A stretch of DNA of 64,000 nucleotides from Cryobacterium aureum (GCF_002954245.1 NZ_PPTG01000022.1:112991-176990), one strand, 5' to 3'. Numbered from the stretch's first letter, positions 35,867 to 43,411 are shown. The notes: a model not told the origin generated them from the letters alone. Numbers and translations: made by a program.

Positions 35867-36337
35867 ATGAACAGTGGCCACTTCGACCAACCTGACTCCG
35901 CATTCGCTCTCGAGGCGCTTGTGAGGATCGACGTCGATCGCCGCCGGCTGGCAGCTCGGTTCACTGCTGAGACTTGGTGGGCCGCTCCGGCACAGGCTCT
36001 CGCGGTTGCCGCAGTAGTCGCCTCGCCGGCTGCGGGCGTGGCCGTCCCGATGAGCGTCGTAGCCGCGCTTGCCACCATGGCCCTCGTCGGCATCGATCAC
36101 GCCTTTCGCAAGCGGACCGGAATCTCGACCAACCGCCCGGCGGGTCCGGTAAGTTTGGCAGTGCTGATCGCGCTCTGCGCCCTGATCGTCGCAGCTTTTG
36201 TCACCTCCCTCGCTCTCGCGATGATTGGCGAACGCTCCTGGATCATCGCTTCCACGTCCGCCGGGTTCATAATCATGCTCGTTGGCGTCGCGATCTACGA
36301 CAAGGCATACGCTCGGGACCTGAGACGTGCCCGCTGA
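35867..36337 (+). CDS. Four-span membrane protein, unknown
   Basis: 156-aa protein with about four hydrophobic segments (WWAAPAQALAVAAVVASPAA, VVAALATMALVGIDHAF, VSLAVLIALCALIVAAFVTS, IIASTSAGFIIMLVGVAIY) after a 35-residue polar lead. I do not recognise the family by name. The stop lies inside the next gene, a small winged-helix regulator, with 11 bp overlap. A membrane protein fused in this way to a MarR-like regulator gene is a recurrent actinobacterial two-gene unit. The regulator probably controls this gene. Confidence 0.7.
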   Translation: MNSGHFDQPDSAFALEALVRIDVDRRRLAARFTAETWWAAPAQALAVAAVVASPAAGVAVPMSVVAALATMALVGIDHAFRKRTGISTNRPAGPVSLAVLIALCALIVAAFVTSLALAMIGERSWIIASTSAGFIIMLVGVAIYDKAYARDLRRAR

Positions 36338-36638
36338 CCCACGCTTCGACGAGACGATCCATGCACTTACACGGCTGCGGCTCTGTGCGCTGCTCCGTCC
36401 GCTGGACGCCGCCAGTTTCAGCACCCTCGTCGACACGCTCGATGTGAGCGAAGCGAACCTCTCCAAAACGATTCGCAACCTAATCGAACTCGGCTACGTG
36501 CATACCTCGAAGCAGACATCGCCCGAACGAGCGGACTCACGTCGCACCACGACAGTTTCACTTACATCTCGAGGGCGCACGGCATTCGACGGGCACATCG
36601 CAGCGCTGCGGAAGCTCGCTAGTACGGAAGCGCTCTAG
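36327..36638 (+). CDS. Winged-helix transcriptional regulator (MarR/PadR-like)
   Basis: 103-aa DNA-binding protein: helices ETIHALTRLRLCALLRPLD, recognition helix LVDTLDVSEANLSKTIRNLI, and the wing GYVHTSKQTSPERADSRRTT followed by VSLTSRGRTAF. This is the HTH_27/MarR-type layout of single-domain regulators that de-repress in growth-phase or stress control. GTG 36327 starts within the preceding gene, so the two are coupled. Two copies of the 24-nt dispersed element follow its stop. Confidence 0.78.
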   Translation: MPADPRFDETIHALTRLRLCALLRPLDAASFSTLVDTLDVSEANLSKTIRNLIELGYVHTSKQTSPERADSRRTTTVSLTSRGRTAFDGHIAALRKLASTEAL

Positions 36639-36642
36639 TGTG

Positions 36643-36666
36643 CCCGTAAGCCGGACGTCCAGCGGG
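36643..36666 (+). repeat. 24-nt dispersed element, good copy
   Basis: Starts CCCGTAAGCCGGACG and ends CAGCGGG; arms GCCCG and CGGGC pair when one flanking base on each side is included. Lies 4 bp after the stop of the winged-helix gene and exactly 70 bp before another copy. Confidence 0.65.
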
Positions 36667-36712
36667 CGCGTTCAAACGTGATTCAGCTCAAGTCGCTTCG
36701 CGGAGCATGTTG

Positions 36713-36736
36713 CCCGTAAGTGGAACCTCCTACGGG
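36713..36736 (+). repeat. 24-nt dispersed element, best copy
   Basis: Six-base perfect arms CCCGTA and TACGGG at the ends of 24 nt with the centre AGTGGAACCTCC. I take it as reference: left CCCGTAAG, core GGAAC, right CGGG. Lies between convergent genes and just before the CPBP gene end. Confidence 0.7.
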
Positions 36737-36741
36737 ATTCC

Positions 36742-37638
36742 TTATCCTGAGATCTGACCAGTAATGAGGTACGCGAAGACTGCGTATCCGTTGGCCATGA
36801 TGTGCGCGGCGATGACGAGCGGCAGGTTTCGGTATTTCGACCAGAGATACCCGAGCATGATGCCGAAGGAGCCCTGGACGATGATGACGGCGGCAATCTC
36901 GACAAGGAGCCCGTTGCCTTGTCGGTCTCCTCCAAGGTGCATGATCGCGAAGGCAAAGGATGCCAGAACGATGCCGCCCCAGCGTCCGAGGAGCGCTTCC
37001 GCCCGTGTCTGCAACCAGTACCGGTAAAACAGTTCCTCGCCCACGCCCGCGGTCAGCGCGGTCAGCATTGCGGCAGCGAGCAAGTATGCGAGGTCTACGC
37101 CGGGAAAAGTGGGGACCGTAATCCAGGGGCTCGCTTGCGAGAGGATCATCCAGACAGCAATGACAACGATCGGCGCCCACCACTGCCAGGCCAGACGGTG
37201 GTGGGCAATCTTGATATTGCGGCGAGATCTCCACACCAATGCTGCGGGTATCCCGACCAGAATGACGACTTTGGCTAGGAAATACCAGGCCGAGTCGTCA
37301 ATTTCCGTGATGCCAATGACCAAGGGGAAGAGGACTGCGCATACTAGGAGTGCCATGACGTTGCGTCGAATCGCACGGGCATTAGAGACCATAGGCTCGA
37401 GCGCTGTAGCGCTCCACGGCAGTGCACGTGTCAGGGCAATTGCGACCAGGGGAGGCACGAGCACGACCCACAGAGGGGTGATCGGTGACCCGGGATCCGA
37501 GGATTGACGAACCCCATCGGGTGAAAGAGTCAGTAAAACGATCAGTGCAAGCACACCCAGCGCCCCGGCTGACCAGATGAGAATTTGACCGAGCTTGGTG
37601 ACAGTCCGTCGATCGCTCCCCGGAGGCGCTGTCGGCAA
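36742..37638 (-). CDS. CPBP family intramembrane metalloprotease
   Basis: About 298-aa membrane protein with roughly eight spans and an intact CPBP (Rce1/ABI) core: motif 1 GVGEELFYRYWLQ (EExxxR), motif 2 FAFAIMHLGG (FxxxH), final motif VIAAHIMANG (HxxxN). Such proteases cleave membrane or prenylated peptides and often give immunity to peptide toxins. The frame is open upstream to 37743, but that would overlap the neighbouring membrane-protein gene by 100 bp. TTG 37638, three bases past the neighbour's stop, is proposed; it is weakly supported. Downstream of, and probably co-transcribed with, the 37641 gene. Confidence 0.82.
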   Translation of the reverse strand: MPTAPPGSDRRTVTKLGQILIWSAGALGVLALIVLLTLSPDGVRQSSDPGSPITPLWVVLVPPLVAIALTRALPWSATALEPMVSNARAIRRNVMALLVCAVLFPLVIGITEIDDSAWYFLAKVVILVGIPAALVWRSRRNIKIAHHRLAWQWWAPIVVIAVWMILSQASPWITVPTFPGVDLAYLLAAAMLTALTAGVGEELFYRYWLQTRAEALLGRWGGIVLASFAFAIMHLGGDRQGNGLLVEIAAVIIVQGSFGIMLGYLWSKYRNLPLVIAAHIMANGYAVFAYLITGQISG

Positions 37639-37640
37639 CG

Positions 37641-38228
37641 TTACAACTTTGACTGCTGCCCGGATGTGCCATTTGCGGGCACGTCGACCAGTGGGCTCAA
37701 TGTCGGTCGCTTCTTCGGCCAGAGGGTGTACCCGAGGGCCCACAACACTTCGATCGCAACGACCAGGAGGAAAATGCTGTTGAGGTCGCTGAGCGCGCTG
37801 GTTCTGGTCTCGTTATCGACAACCACGGTCAACAGCCAAATGGTCCCCAGAGCTACGGCCACGGCCAGTGCTGTGCGCGCGACGTCTTTCCAACACTCGA
37901 CGGCATAACCTCGCCCATAGAGCTTGATCAGCTCCGGCCCATTCGCGAACCGATAGGCGAAATGGCGGTCGGCCCACGCGATCATCTTGTGCCCGTAAGC
38001 CACGGAGAAGCCGAGGTAGATCGCAGCGACCCCGTGAAAGACTGTCGCCGTCGCGCCCGACATCAGATCCATCGCCGTGACCACGAGCAGGATGACGTCG
38101 ACCACCGGCGTCATCGCCAGCAATGTCAGTCCGGTCCTTTTCAGACGCAGTACATATCGGGCGACGAGGCCCAGCACGATCAGAACCCAGAAGCCGACTT
38201 CGCAGGCGATGATGATGGCAATGATCAT
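37641..38228 (-). CDS. Membrane protein, unknown, TetR-adjacent
   Basis: 195-aa protein with about five spans (IIAIIIACEVGFWVLIVLGL, GLTLLAMTPVVDVILLVVTA, then GVAAIYLGFSVAYGH and two later ones). The middle HKMIAWADRHFAYRF loop and VPANG tail are recognisable in small actinobacterial membrane proteins adjacent to TetR genes, but I cannot give a family name. ATG 38228, preceded by CAGGGGACTTC, is chosen over the upstream codon. It is divergent from a TetR gene whose likely operator lies 40 bp upstream of this start, so it is probably the regulated target together with the CPBP gene. Confidence 0.75.
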   Translation of the reverse strand: MIIAIIIACEVGFWVLIVLGLVARYVLRLKRTGLTLLAMTPVVDVILLVVTAMDLMSGATATVFHGVAAIYLGFSVAYGHKMIAWADRHFAYRFANGPELIKLYGRGYAVECWKDVARTALAVAVALGTIWLLTVVVDNETRTSALSDLNSIFLLVVAIEVLWALGYTLWPKKRPTLSPLVDVPANGTSGQQSKL

Positions 38229-38267
38229 GAAGTCCCCTGTCGATGCGGCTAACCCCTGGAAGCAAAC

Positions 38268-38283
38268 TAGCACACCCGTGCTA
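38268..38283. promoter_or_regulatory. Perfect 16-bp palindrome, likely TetR operator
   Basis: TAGCAC, ACCC, GTGCTA: perfect 6-bp arms with a 4-bp centre, in the 65-bp gap between the divergent membrane-protein gene and the TetR gene, 10 bp before the TetR ATG. Size and place fit an operator for the adjacent repressor controlling both directions. Confidence 0.7.
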
Positions 38284-38293
38284 ATCTCAGGTC

Positions 38294-38881
38294 ATGGCGA
38301 GAACGATCGACCGAAATGCACGCAAGGTGCAGCTCGCTCAAGCGGTGTGGCAGGTTATCCTTGACCGGGGAATTAGCGCGGTTTCGGTGCGCACTGTAGC
38401 GGAGCAGGCTGGTGTTGTGGTCGGGTCGTTGCGGCATGTTTTCCCCACTCGGGCTGAACTTCTTCAGTTCTCCGCTGAGCTCATGGTGCAGCGCGCCACC
38501 GACCGAGTGCTCACTGTTCGTGAAGGCTCGGACCCGGCGGAGTACGCGCTGGAGGTCCTGAAAAATTTCTTGCCTCTTACTGCTGATAGTCGCGCGGAAC
38601 TCGAGGTCAATATCGCGTTGATTGCGGAAAGCCCGGCGTTGCCGCAACTAGTTGCCATCAGAAATCACGCTTACGAAGAACTTGGGAACGCCTGCCTCCG
38701 ACTGACCGAAATGTTGGCCTGCAGGCCCAACGACCCCGAACTGGTAGAACGAGCGCGCCATTTGCACGCCGTTCTCGATGGCCTTGCCATTCACCTACTC
38801 ATGGACCCACCCACCAACGACAGCACCTGGGCAACCGTGATTCTCGAGAAAGAGCTTGCACGCATCATTAGAAACCGTTGA
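38294..38881 (+). CDS. TetR family transcriptional regulator
   Basis: 195-aa regulator. DNA-binding domain: RKVQLAQAVWQVILDRGISA, then VSVRTVAEQAGVVVGSLRHV and FPTRAELLQF. The C-terminal half has PLTADSRAELEVNIALIAES, LPQLVAIRNHAYEELGNA and LVERARHLHAVLDGLAIHLL, like BetI-type TetR_C. The ATG follows a palindrome likely to be its own operator, so it probably autoregulates and represses the divergent membrane-protein/CPBP pair. Length typical, no damage. Confidence 0.9.
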   Translation: MARTIDRNARKVQLAQAVWQVILDRGISAVSVRTVAEQAGVVVGSLRHVFPTRAELLQFSAELMVQRATDRVLTVREGSDPAEYALEVLKNFLPLTADSRAELEVNIALIAESPALPQLVAIRNHAYEELGNACLRLTEMLACRPNDPELVERARHLHAVLDGLAIHLLMDPPTNDSTWATVILEKELARIIRNR

Positions 38882-38950
38882 CCAGTACCTCCTGCGGAGT
38901 CACCGGCGATCAGTGCATGCAACGTGCGGCCCACGGACCCATGCGGTGTT

Positions 38951-38974
38951 TCGCAAGGGAAACCGTCAATGCGA
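38951..38974 (+). repeat. 24-nt dispersed element, good copy with compensated arms
   Basis: TCGCA and TGCGA arms at the ends of exactly 24 nt, with AAGGGAAACC in the core; one further T-A pair extends the stem. Lies between the TetR gene and a small membrane protein. Confidence 0.65.
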
Positions 38975-39015
38975 ACCAGTCAATTACCCTATGGCTACCC
39001 TAGAATCGGTTCGTC

Positions 39016-39477
39016 ATGATGTTCACGCGCCGTATTCTCGCCGCCCTGCTCGTCGCGGTTCCGACCGTGGGCGTCGGAATCGTGGTGATGCAATGGATGC
39101 CGTTGCCGAACCCTCTGAACGTGCAGTGGTCCGGTACCGAGGTCTCGAGCACGCAACCGTTGTGGATGGTCTTCCTGCCTCTCGCGGCTTTGACGCTCGG
39201 TGGCTTCGCCCTGGCCATCGCCGCCGTCGTCGATCGCGACCATGAGGAGCCCTTTCGAGGAACGCTCTACATCGCGGCGGTACTGACTTCAGGCAGCGCC
39301 GGGGTGTGCTGGGCGCTCCTCGCGATGAACCTTGGCTATGCCGCACCGACCGGTCCGGCCTTCCTCGGCGCGCTGGCGCTTGCGCCGGTGTATGCCCTGC
39401 TCCCGTTGGCCGTCGTCGGCATCCACGCACAGCACCGATCGAGCATCGACCAAGACATAGTGCAGGATCTCACATAG
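39016..39477 (+). CDS. Small membrane protein (DUF1648-like N-terminus)
   Basis: 153-aa protein with about four spans. The N-terminus ILAALLVAVPTVGVGIVVM, followed by QWMPLPNPLNVQWSGTEV, resembles the DUF1648 pattern 'lP..lp.HfnaaG.' found in SdpI-like membrane proteins. The rest (LWMVFLPLAALTLGGFALAI, VLTSGSAGVCWALLAM, ALALAPVYALLPLAVVGI) is three further spans. DUF1648 proteins are often involved in immunity or signalling, but no role can be stated here. Flanked on both sides by copies of the 24-nt element. Confidence 0.65.
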   Translation: MMFTRRILAALLVAVPTVGVGIVVMQWMPLPNPLNVQWSGTEVSSTQPLWMVFLPLAALTLGGFALAIAAVVDRDHEEPFRGTLYIAAVLTSGSAGVCWALLAMNLGYAAPTGPAFLGALALAPVYALLPLAVVGIHAQHRSSIDQDIVQDLT

Positions 39478-39512
39478 ACCGTCACTCCTAATGCGCGGGT
39501 CCCGCGACTTCG

Positions 39513-39536
39513 ACCGTAATCCGGACGCCCACCGGG
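39513..39536 (+). repeat. 24-nt dispersed element
   Basis: Starts ACCGTAATCCGGACG and ends ACCGGG, 24 nt; the core and 3' arm are conserved, the 5' tip has A for C. Lies 36 bp after the stop of the membrane-protein gene. Confidence 0.55.
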
Positions 39537-39570
39537 GCACCTAAACACGCGATCGCCGGCTTGGGTCCGT

Positions 39571-39594
39571 TCCAATAAGGGAACGATCACCGGG
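39571..39594 (+). repeat. 24-nt dispersed element
   Basis: TCCAATAAGGGAACGATC then ACCGGG, 24 nt; core GGAAC and right arm conserved, left arm partly changed. 58 bp after the previous copy. Confidence 0.5.
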
Positions 39595-39677
39595 ACGACT
39601 GCTCAACTAATTTGATCACCAGATGCGCCTCGACGCATATCCGTTCCACTTTCGCGGAATGGGTCAGGCTGGCGTTG

Positions 39678-40061
39678 TCAGCAGGAGACGACCGTCTGCT
39701 GGTAGAGCGCTAGGCGCAGCCGTCCTTCGATTACACAGTAAACGCTGGTCATTGTCGCGACGAAAGGTGCTTCATTGCAACGAACCGATTGGGCGCGATA
39801 GATCAAGGCGGCGGTGTCAGTGCCCAGCGGGACATGTCGGTTCTCTGACATCGCGTACCGATCCCACGTGGGTGCGCCATCAAGACTCTCCTTGACCGCC
39901 GCGCGGTCGAGCACCATCCCATTGGAGATGATCATCAGCCCGCCCGGGGTCATTAGGTCTCCGTAGAAAGATCCGCCGCTTCCCTCGCAGAGCGAATCCC
40001 AGCCTGCGCGTTCCGTAGCCAGAAGAGAATCGAGTTTCAAGAGGGTCATGTGAACCACCAT
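39678..40061 (-). CDS. DUF4440 / NTF2-like small protein
   Basis: 127-aa soluble protein with the DUF4440 (SnoaL/NTF2-like) pattern: LDSLLATERAGWDSLCEGSG, FYGDLMTPGGLMIISNGMVL, DRAAVKESLDGAPTWDRYAM, then a beta sheet ending SVYCVIEGRLRLALYQQTV. This fold makes a cone-shaped pocket used by ketosteroid-isomerase-like enzymes and ligand carriers; the active residues are not fixed enough to name a reaction. ATG 40061 chosen; the upstream frame to 40265 is Cys/His-rich but has no resemblance to the family. Single gene. Confidence 0.78.
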   Translation of the reverse strand: MVVHMTLLKLDSLLATERAGWDSLCEGSGGSFYGDLMTPGGLMIISNGMVLDRAAVKESLDGAPTWDRYAMSENRHVPLGTDTAALIYRAQSVRCNEAPFVATMTSVYCVIEGRLRLALYQQTVVSC

Positions 40062-40114
40062 ACCTACACCGCTTTCAGCGAGTTGAAGGTATATCCCGCT
40101 TGAATCCGAGCCGT

Positions 40115-40138
40115 CCCGTAAGACGAACGCCGAGTGGG
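40115..40138 (+). repeat. 24-nt dispersed element, good copy
   Basis: Begins CCCGTAAGACGAACG and ends GAGTGGG, 24 nt; TCCC and GGGA ends pair when one flanking base on each side is included. Upstream of the DUF4440 gene start. Confidence 0.65.
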
Positions 40139-40319
40139 ACTGTCGCCACGACTTCCCGCATGGCCCGCAGCAGAGTGTCCGATTGGTGATGTAATGCGGT
40201 AGCTTGCAGACTTCTGGCTCGGCTTCTTTAAGATCGGGCGTTCGGGTCGATGTGTGGCAGTGCAACGATTCGCCGCCTGCCGGGAATGTAGTAGGTAATG
40301 ACTCGCCCGGAAAGGAAAG

Positions 40320-40904
40320 ATGATGAACGATACCGGACTCGATGAGCTGTTCTCGGCCTCGATTGCACCGTTACCGGCCTCCGTGACACGGGAGGCGATT
40401 TCACTTGCAGTGGAGACGAAGCCGTCCCGTCTACGTCGCGGACGGATGCCGCGCCGTCGCTGGATGATTCCAGTGATCGTTGTCGGTTCGCTGACCGCTG
40501 GCATCAGCCTCTCTACGTACCAGTTGTCCGTCTGGCCATGGGTGACGATGCCCGAAGGGAACACCCGAACAATCCCAATCCCAGTTGACTTTACGACGGA
40601 AAGCGGCCATTTCGAGAGCTGCCGTGCCTACGTTGAATTGCGCAACTGGAGCGACTCGAACCTCGCCGCGCTGAACGACGCAATCAGAACAACCGACTGG
40701 ACCGGATTCGGCCAACAACTCTACGACGAGGGCGCTACCGTCGACGACGATCCCGACGGGGAAGGACGCGTGGGCGAAGCGTTGACGCCGGCACTTTTCG
40801 AGTTCACGAAAGCAGCTATCCCCAGCGTCGTGGTGTTCAACGAAGCGGGAGAGGGCGTCGGCATCGATGCCGTCGGTATGTCGTGCAGGCCGGATAACCC
40901 TTGA
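40320..40904 (+). CDS. Single-span membrane protein paired with an ECF sigma factor (second copy)
   Basis: 194-aa protein built like that at 31786: an inside N-terminus of about 50 residues rich in Arg, one span (WMIPVIVVGSLTAGISLSTY), and an extracytoplasmic domain with FESCRAYVELRNWSDSNLAA and a final SCRPDNP. The stop overlaps the sigma gene by 4 bp (TTGAGCGC region, start at 40901). Ribosome site AAAGGAAAG precedes ATG 40320. Sequence similarity to the 31786 protein is low outside the plan, so these are divergent paralogues. It probably senses something outside and controls the sigma factor; no family motif proves it. Confidence 0.65.
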   Translation: MMNDTGLDELFSASIAPLPASVTREAISLAVETKPSRLRRGRMPRRRWMIPVIVVGSLTAGISLSTYQLSVWPWVTMPEGNTRTIPIPVDFTTESGHFESCRAYVELRNWSDSNLAALNDAIRTTDWTGFGQQLYDEGATVDDDPDGEGRVGEALTPALFEFTKAAIPSVVVFNEAGEGVGIDAVGMSCRPDNP

Positions 40905-41437
40905 GCGCTCGCACCGAGGACAAACGCTCCCGGATAAGCCGGGCCGTCCCCGAGCACGCGCCGGCGCTTCTGGCGTATTTCGCGCGTCGAATTGACCCCC
41001 CTTACGATGCCGCGGATCTGCTCGCTGAGACCTTACTGATTTTATGGAAACGCGCGAATGGGCTCCCCGCGGACGATGACGAGATTCGTCCTTGGATGTT
41101 CGGTATCGCCCGTCACGTCCTTCTTCATCATCAGCGCAGCACCGCCAGACGTAATGCACTTGCCGACCGGCTCCGAAGTCAAATGTCGTTAGTAGTGAGA
41201 CCAGGCTTCTCCGACTCTTCGACGTTCGACGATCTCCATGATGCGATACGAGAGCTTGACCAGACGGATCGAGACATCATCGGCCTGCACCACTGGGACG
41301 GGTTATCACTTGTAGAGGTCAGTCGAGTACTTCGAATGAAGGAGGGGACCGTGCGAAGCCGCTATCACCGGGCCCGTGAACGGCTTCGACACGAACTTGC
41401 CGCGACGACAACGATTGTGACGTTCGCCGAAACCTGA
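40901..41437 (+). CDS. ECF-type RNA polymerase sigma factor (second copy)
   Basis: 178-aa sigma-70 factor, clearly related to that at 32424. Shared features: ALLAYFARRIDPPYDAADLL (versus LLRYFQRRLPIDDAADGL), the exact WMFGIARHV/WLFGIARHV helix, and region 4 LHHWDGLSLVEVSRVLRMKE followed by GTVRSRYHRARERLRHEL. The TTG start at 40901 overlaps the membrane-protein stop. It lacks the long tail of the other copy. The paired overlap suggests fixed stoichiometry. Confidence 0.86.
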   Translation: MSARTEDKRSRISRAVPEHAPALLAYFARRIDPPYDAADLLAETLLILWKRANGLPADDDEIRPWMFGIARHVLLHHQRSTARRNALADRLRSQMSLVVRPGFSDSSTFDDLHDAIRELDQTDRDIIGLHHWDGLSLVEVSRVLRMKEGTVRSRYHRARERLRHELAATTTIVTFAET

Positions 41438-41577
41438 TTCATGAGTAGCACCTCAACGGGGACGGTCACCGCGACAGAGTCGTGCCAGTCCGCCTAACGG
41501 TCACGCGTGCCGAAGCCGTGTTGCAGGGGGACCTCAACCGGCACACCCCAGCATTGAGTTACAACCTCAGGTCTGCT

Positions 41578-41601
41578 CCCGTTTGCGGAACGCTCTGCGG
41601 G
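41578..41601 (+). repeat. 24-nt dispersed element, good copy
   Basis: CCCGTTTGCGGAACG then CTCTGCGGG, 24 nt; CCCG and CGGG arms, core GCGGAACG intact. In the gap after the sigma gene. Confidence 0.62.
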
Positions 41602-41694
41602 CGAACTTTGAGCCGACCGACCGATGTCTACGAGTACCGGACGTCGCGCCCGCAAAAGAACGCTCGATGGTCTCCGGCGACCAGCTCGATTAAA

Positions 41695-42591
41695 TCACCC
41701 TTCGTTCTCGAGGCCGTGGTTTAGCGGGATGAGTCGTCTGCCAAGCCATCCGCTTCCTGCGCGGATAGCCAGGCGCAGTGGACTAGCGTCCCCGCCGAGG
41801 CGTCGTAGCCTGTGGCGGAAGAAGTCATCACTCGCGTCGCGGGAGGTTCCTCCAAATGAGATTCTCGTGACGCCGAGACCTCGCACGAAGTCGATACGGT
41901 TGTCGAGAAAAGGGATGAGTAGTGATGTGCTTCGGGCAGGTACGCGCGCGAAGAATCTCTGGAACTGACGCCTGCTGTTCAGGCCGATGGGGAAGACAAC
42001 GTCGGCTCCTGCGTGGAGGTATGCGAGTGCGCGTTCGATGCAGTCGTCGACGCGCCCGTCAGCCAGCGGGCTATCGCCGTACGCGCCCTCATGGATGAGG
42101 TCGAGCATGGAGTCCACTCGGGCGGTGAGCACGGGGCGCCCGGGAATCTTCTCAAAATGAGCACCGATTTCCGCAAGCTTGATCGCCTGGGTTTCACGAT
42201 CGAGCTGACTGCCATCGCCGTCGTGATTCGAGTCCTCGATATTGATTCCAGCACAGCCAATATCGCGGACAACGTCAGCAATCTCGGCGGCAGATAGCCC
42301 GTAACCTGACTCCAGATCCACGTTGACGCTGGAAGGTGAAACCGCGCGGACGATCCTCCGATTCCAGCCCACCATGTCATCAACGGATGTCTGTTCAGCA
42401 TCACCCCCGCCCAGTACTGCCGCTATCGCAGCGCTGGAGGTTCCAACCACCGAGAATCCGCTCTCTAACGCAACCTGAGCAGAACGAACGTCCCAGACGT
42501 TTGGCATCAGCAACGTCGTGCCATCGGGCAAGGCCGTGCGAAGCATGTTCATGTCAGCAGATGTTCCTTCCGGACAGCGAAATGGTTCCAT
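41695..42591 (-). CDS. Isocitrate lyase/PEP mutase superfamily protein
   Basis: 298-aa TIM-barrel enzyme of the PEP mutase/ICL-2 group (methylisocitrate-lyase or oxaloacetate-decarboxylase-like). Seen: MPNVWDVRSAQVALESGFSV, GTSSAAIAAVLGG, NVDLESGYGLS (the metal-site region D-x-E-x-G), GINIEDSNHDG, VLTARVDSM and ALAYLHAGADVVFPIG. The usual catalytic Cys loop (KxCG) of isocitrate lyase is absent, as in the PEPM-like subgroup, so the reaction is open. The gene ends facing the sigma unit and starts 1 bp after the preceding minus-strand gene, making a two-gene operon. Confidence 0.82.
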   Translation of the reverse strand: MEPFRCPEGTSADMNMLRTALPDGTTLLMPNVWDVRSAQVALESGFSVVGTSSAAIAAVLGGGDAEQTSVDDMVGWNRRIVRAVSPSSVNVDLESGYGLSAAEIADVVRDIGCAGINIEDSNHDGDGSQLDRETQAIKLAEIGAHFEKIPGRPVLTARVDSMLDLIHEGAYGDSPLADGRVDDCIERALAYLHAGADVVFPIGLNSRRQFQRFFARVPARSTSLLIPFLDNRIDFVRGLGVTRISFGGTSRDASDDFFRHRLRRLGGDASPLRLAIRAGSGWLGRRLIPLNHGLENEG

Positions 42592-42592
42592 G

Positions 42593-43333
42593 TCACGAGC
42601 CCTCCTGCGAGAGCCAGTCCACGAATCGAGGGCCGATCACTTCGACGTCCGGCATCGGCAACAAGGCCCCATCACGGAAAGCACGACCGGCAGCGCCCGG
42701 CGCACGAACCGGCAATGCCAAGACCTTCTTGTTAGGGAGTGCCTTGGTCATCCGCCACAGAGTCATGACTTCAGGTCCCGCCACGTCGTAGCCGGGCCCG
42801 CAGCGTTCACCGACAACACAATCGGCGACCACGTCGGCAACCGCGGATAGTGCGATGGGCTGGGTGGTCATCGCCGGGACGACGGCAAACGGTCCGAACC
42901 TCAAGCGTTCGATGTTCTGGCGTGCGAACTCGTACCAGAGCGTCGAACGCACGATTGTGAGGTTCACGTTCTCGGCGCGGGCAACACGCTCCTGCTCTGC
43001 TTTGCCCGCGTAGTAGCCGTTACCGTGCAGCTCGGGCTTCGCACAGTTCACGATCGACACCAGGATGTGCTTCGATGCCCCTGCTGCCCGAGCTGCTGCA
43101 TTGACGGCCCGCGTCGAACGGACGAAGAAGTCGCGGGCGGTCTCCGGATCCTGCGTGAAGATGTCCGTGGCTTCAACTACCACATCAATATTCCCGAGAT
43201 GCGCGCCGGCATCCGGGAGCAGCACGTCGAAGCCTGTCGAGCGCGAGTGGAGTTGCGCTGGCACTCCTCGGAGGGAGAGCGCGAACTGGACCGCTCTGCC
43301 GAGTTTCCCCGCACCTATGACCGCAACGCCCAT
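42593..43333 (-). CDS. NAD(P)-binding Rossmann-fold protein (atypical SDR-like)
   Basis: 246-aa protein with the N-terminal nucleotide motif GVAVIGAGKLGRAVQF (GAGKLG), then VDVVVEATDIF, a central HILVSIVNCAKPELHGNGYY (Tyr-x-x-x-Lys like YYAGK), and LTIVRSTLWYEFARQN. This fits the NmrA/SDR a5-type 'NAD(P)H-binding' family that includes epimerase- and redox-sensor-like proteins. ATG 43333 begins the motif; the GTG at 43339 would add two residues. Divergent from a TetR gene, with an operator-like region between, and co-directional with the PEP-mutase-like gene, so the TetR probably controls both. Confidence 0.8.
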   Translation of the reverse strand: MGVAVIGAGKLGRAVQFALSLRGVPAQLHSRSTGFDVLLPDAGAHLGNIDVVVEATDIFTQDPETARDFFVRSTRAVNAAARAAGASKHILVSIVNCAKPELHGNGYYAGKAEQERVARAENVNLTIVRSTLWYEFARQNIERLRFGPFAVVPAMTTQPIALSAVADVVADCVVGERCGPGYDVAGPEVMTLWRMTKALPNKKVLALPVRAPGAAGRAFRDGALLPMPDVEVIGPRFVDWLSQEGS

Positions 43334-43355
43334 AATCACACCCGTTTCTCACTTT

Positions 43356-43391
43356 CCTCTACAAAAGTAAAATCTACTACAATCGTAGAGG
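43356..43391. promoter_or_regulatory. Divergent promoter/operator region with nested palindromes
   Basis: Between the Rossmann gene and the TetR gene. CCTCTAC (43356-43362) is repeated inverted as GTAGAGG (43385-43391), and CTAC-AATC-GTAG (43377-43388) is a second, nested palindrome. TACAAT at 43378-43383 could be a -10 box for the TetR gene. An operator for that TetR is likely. Confidence 0.55.
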
Positions 43392-43411
43392 CAGCTCGAG
43401 GTGAGGACAAC

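Noticed and set aside
37990..38020. CCCGTAAG inside the membrane-protein gene at 37641
   Set aside because: It lacks the right arm and the GGAAC core and is explained as coding sequence (AYGHK), so not counted as a copy of the 24-nt element.
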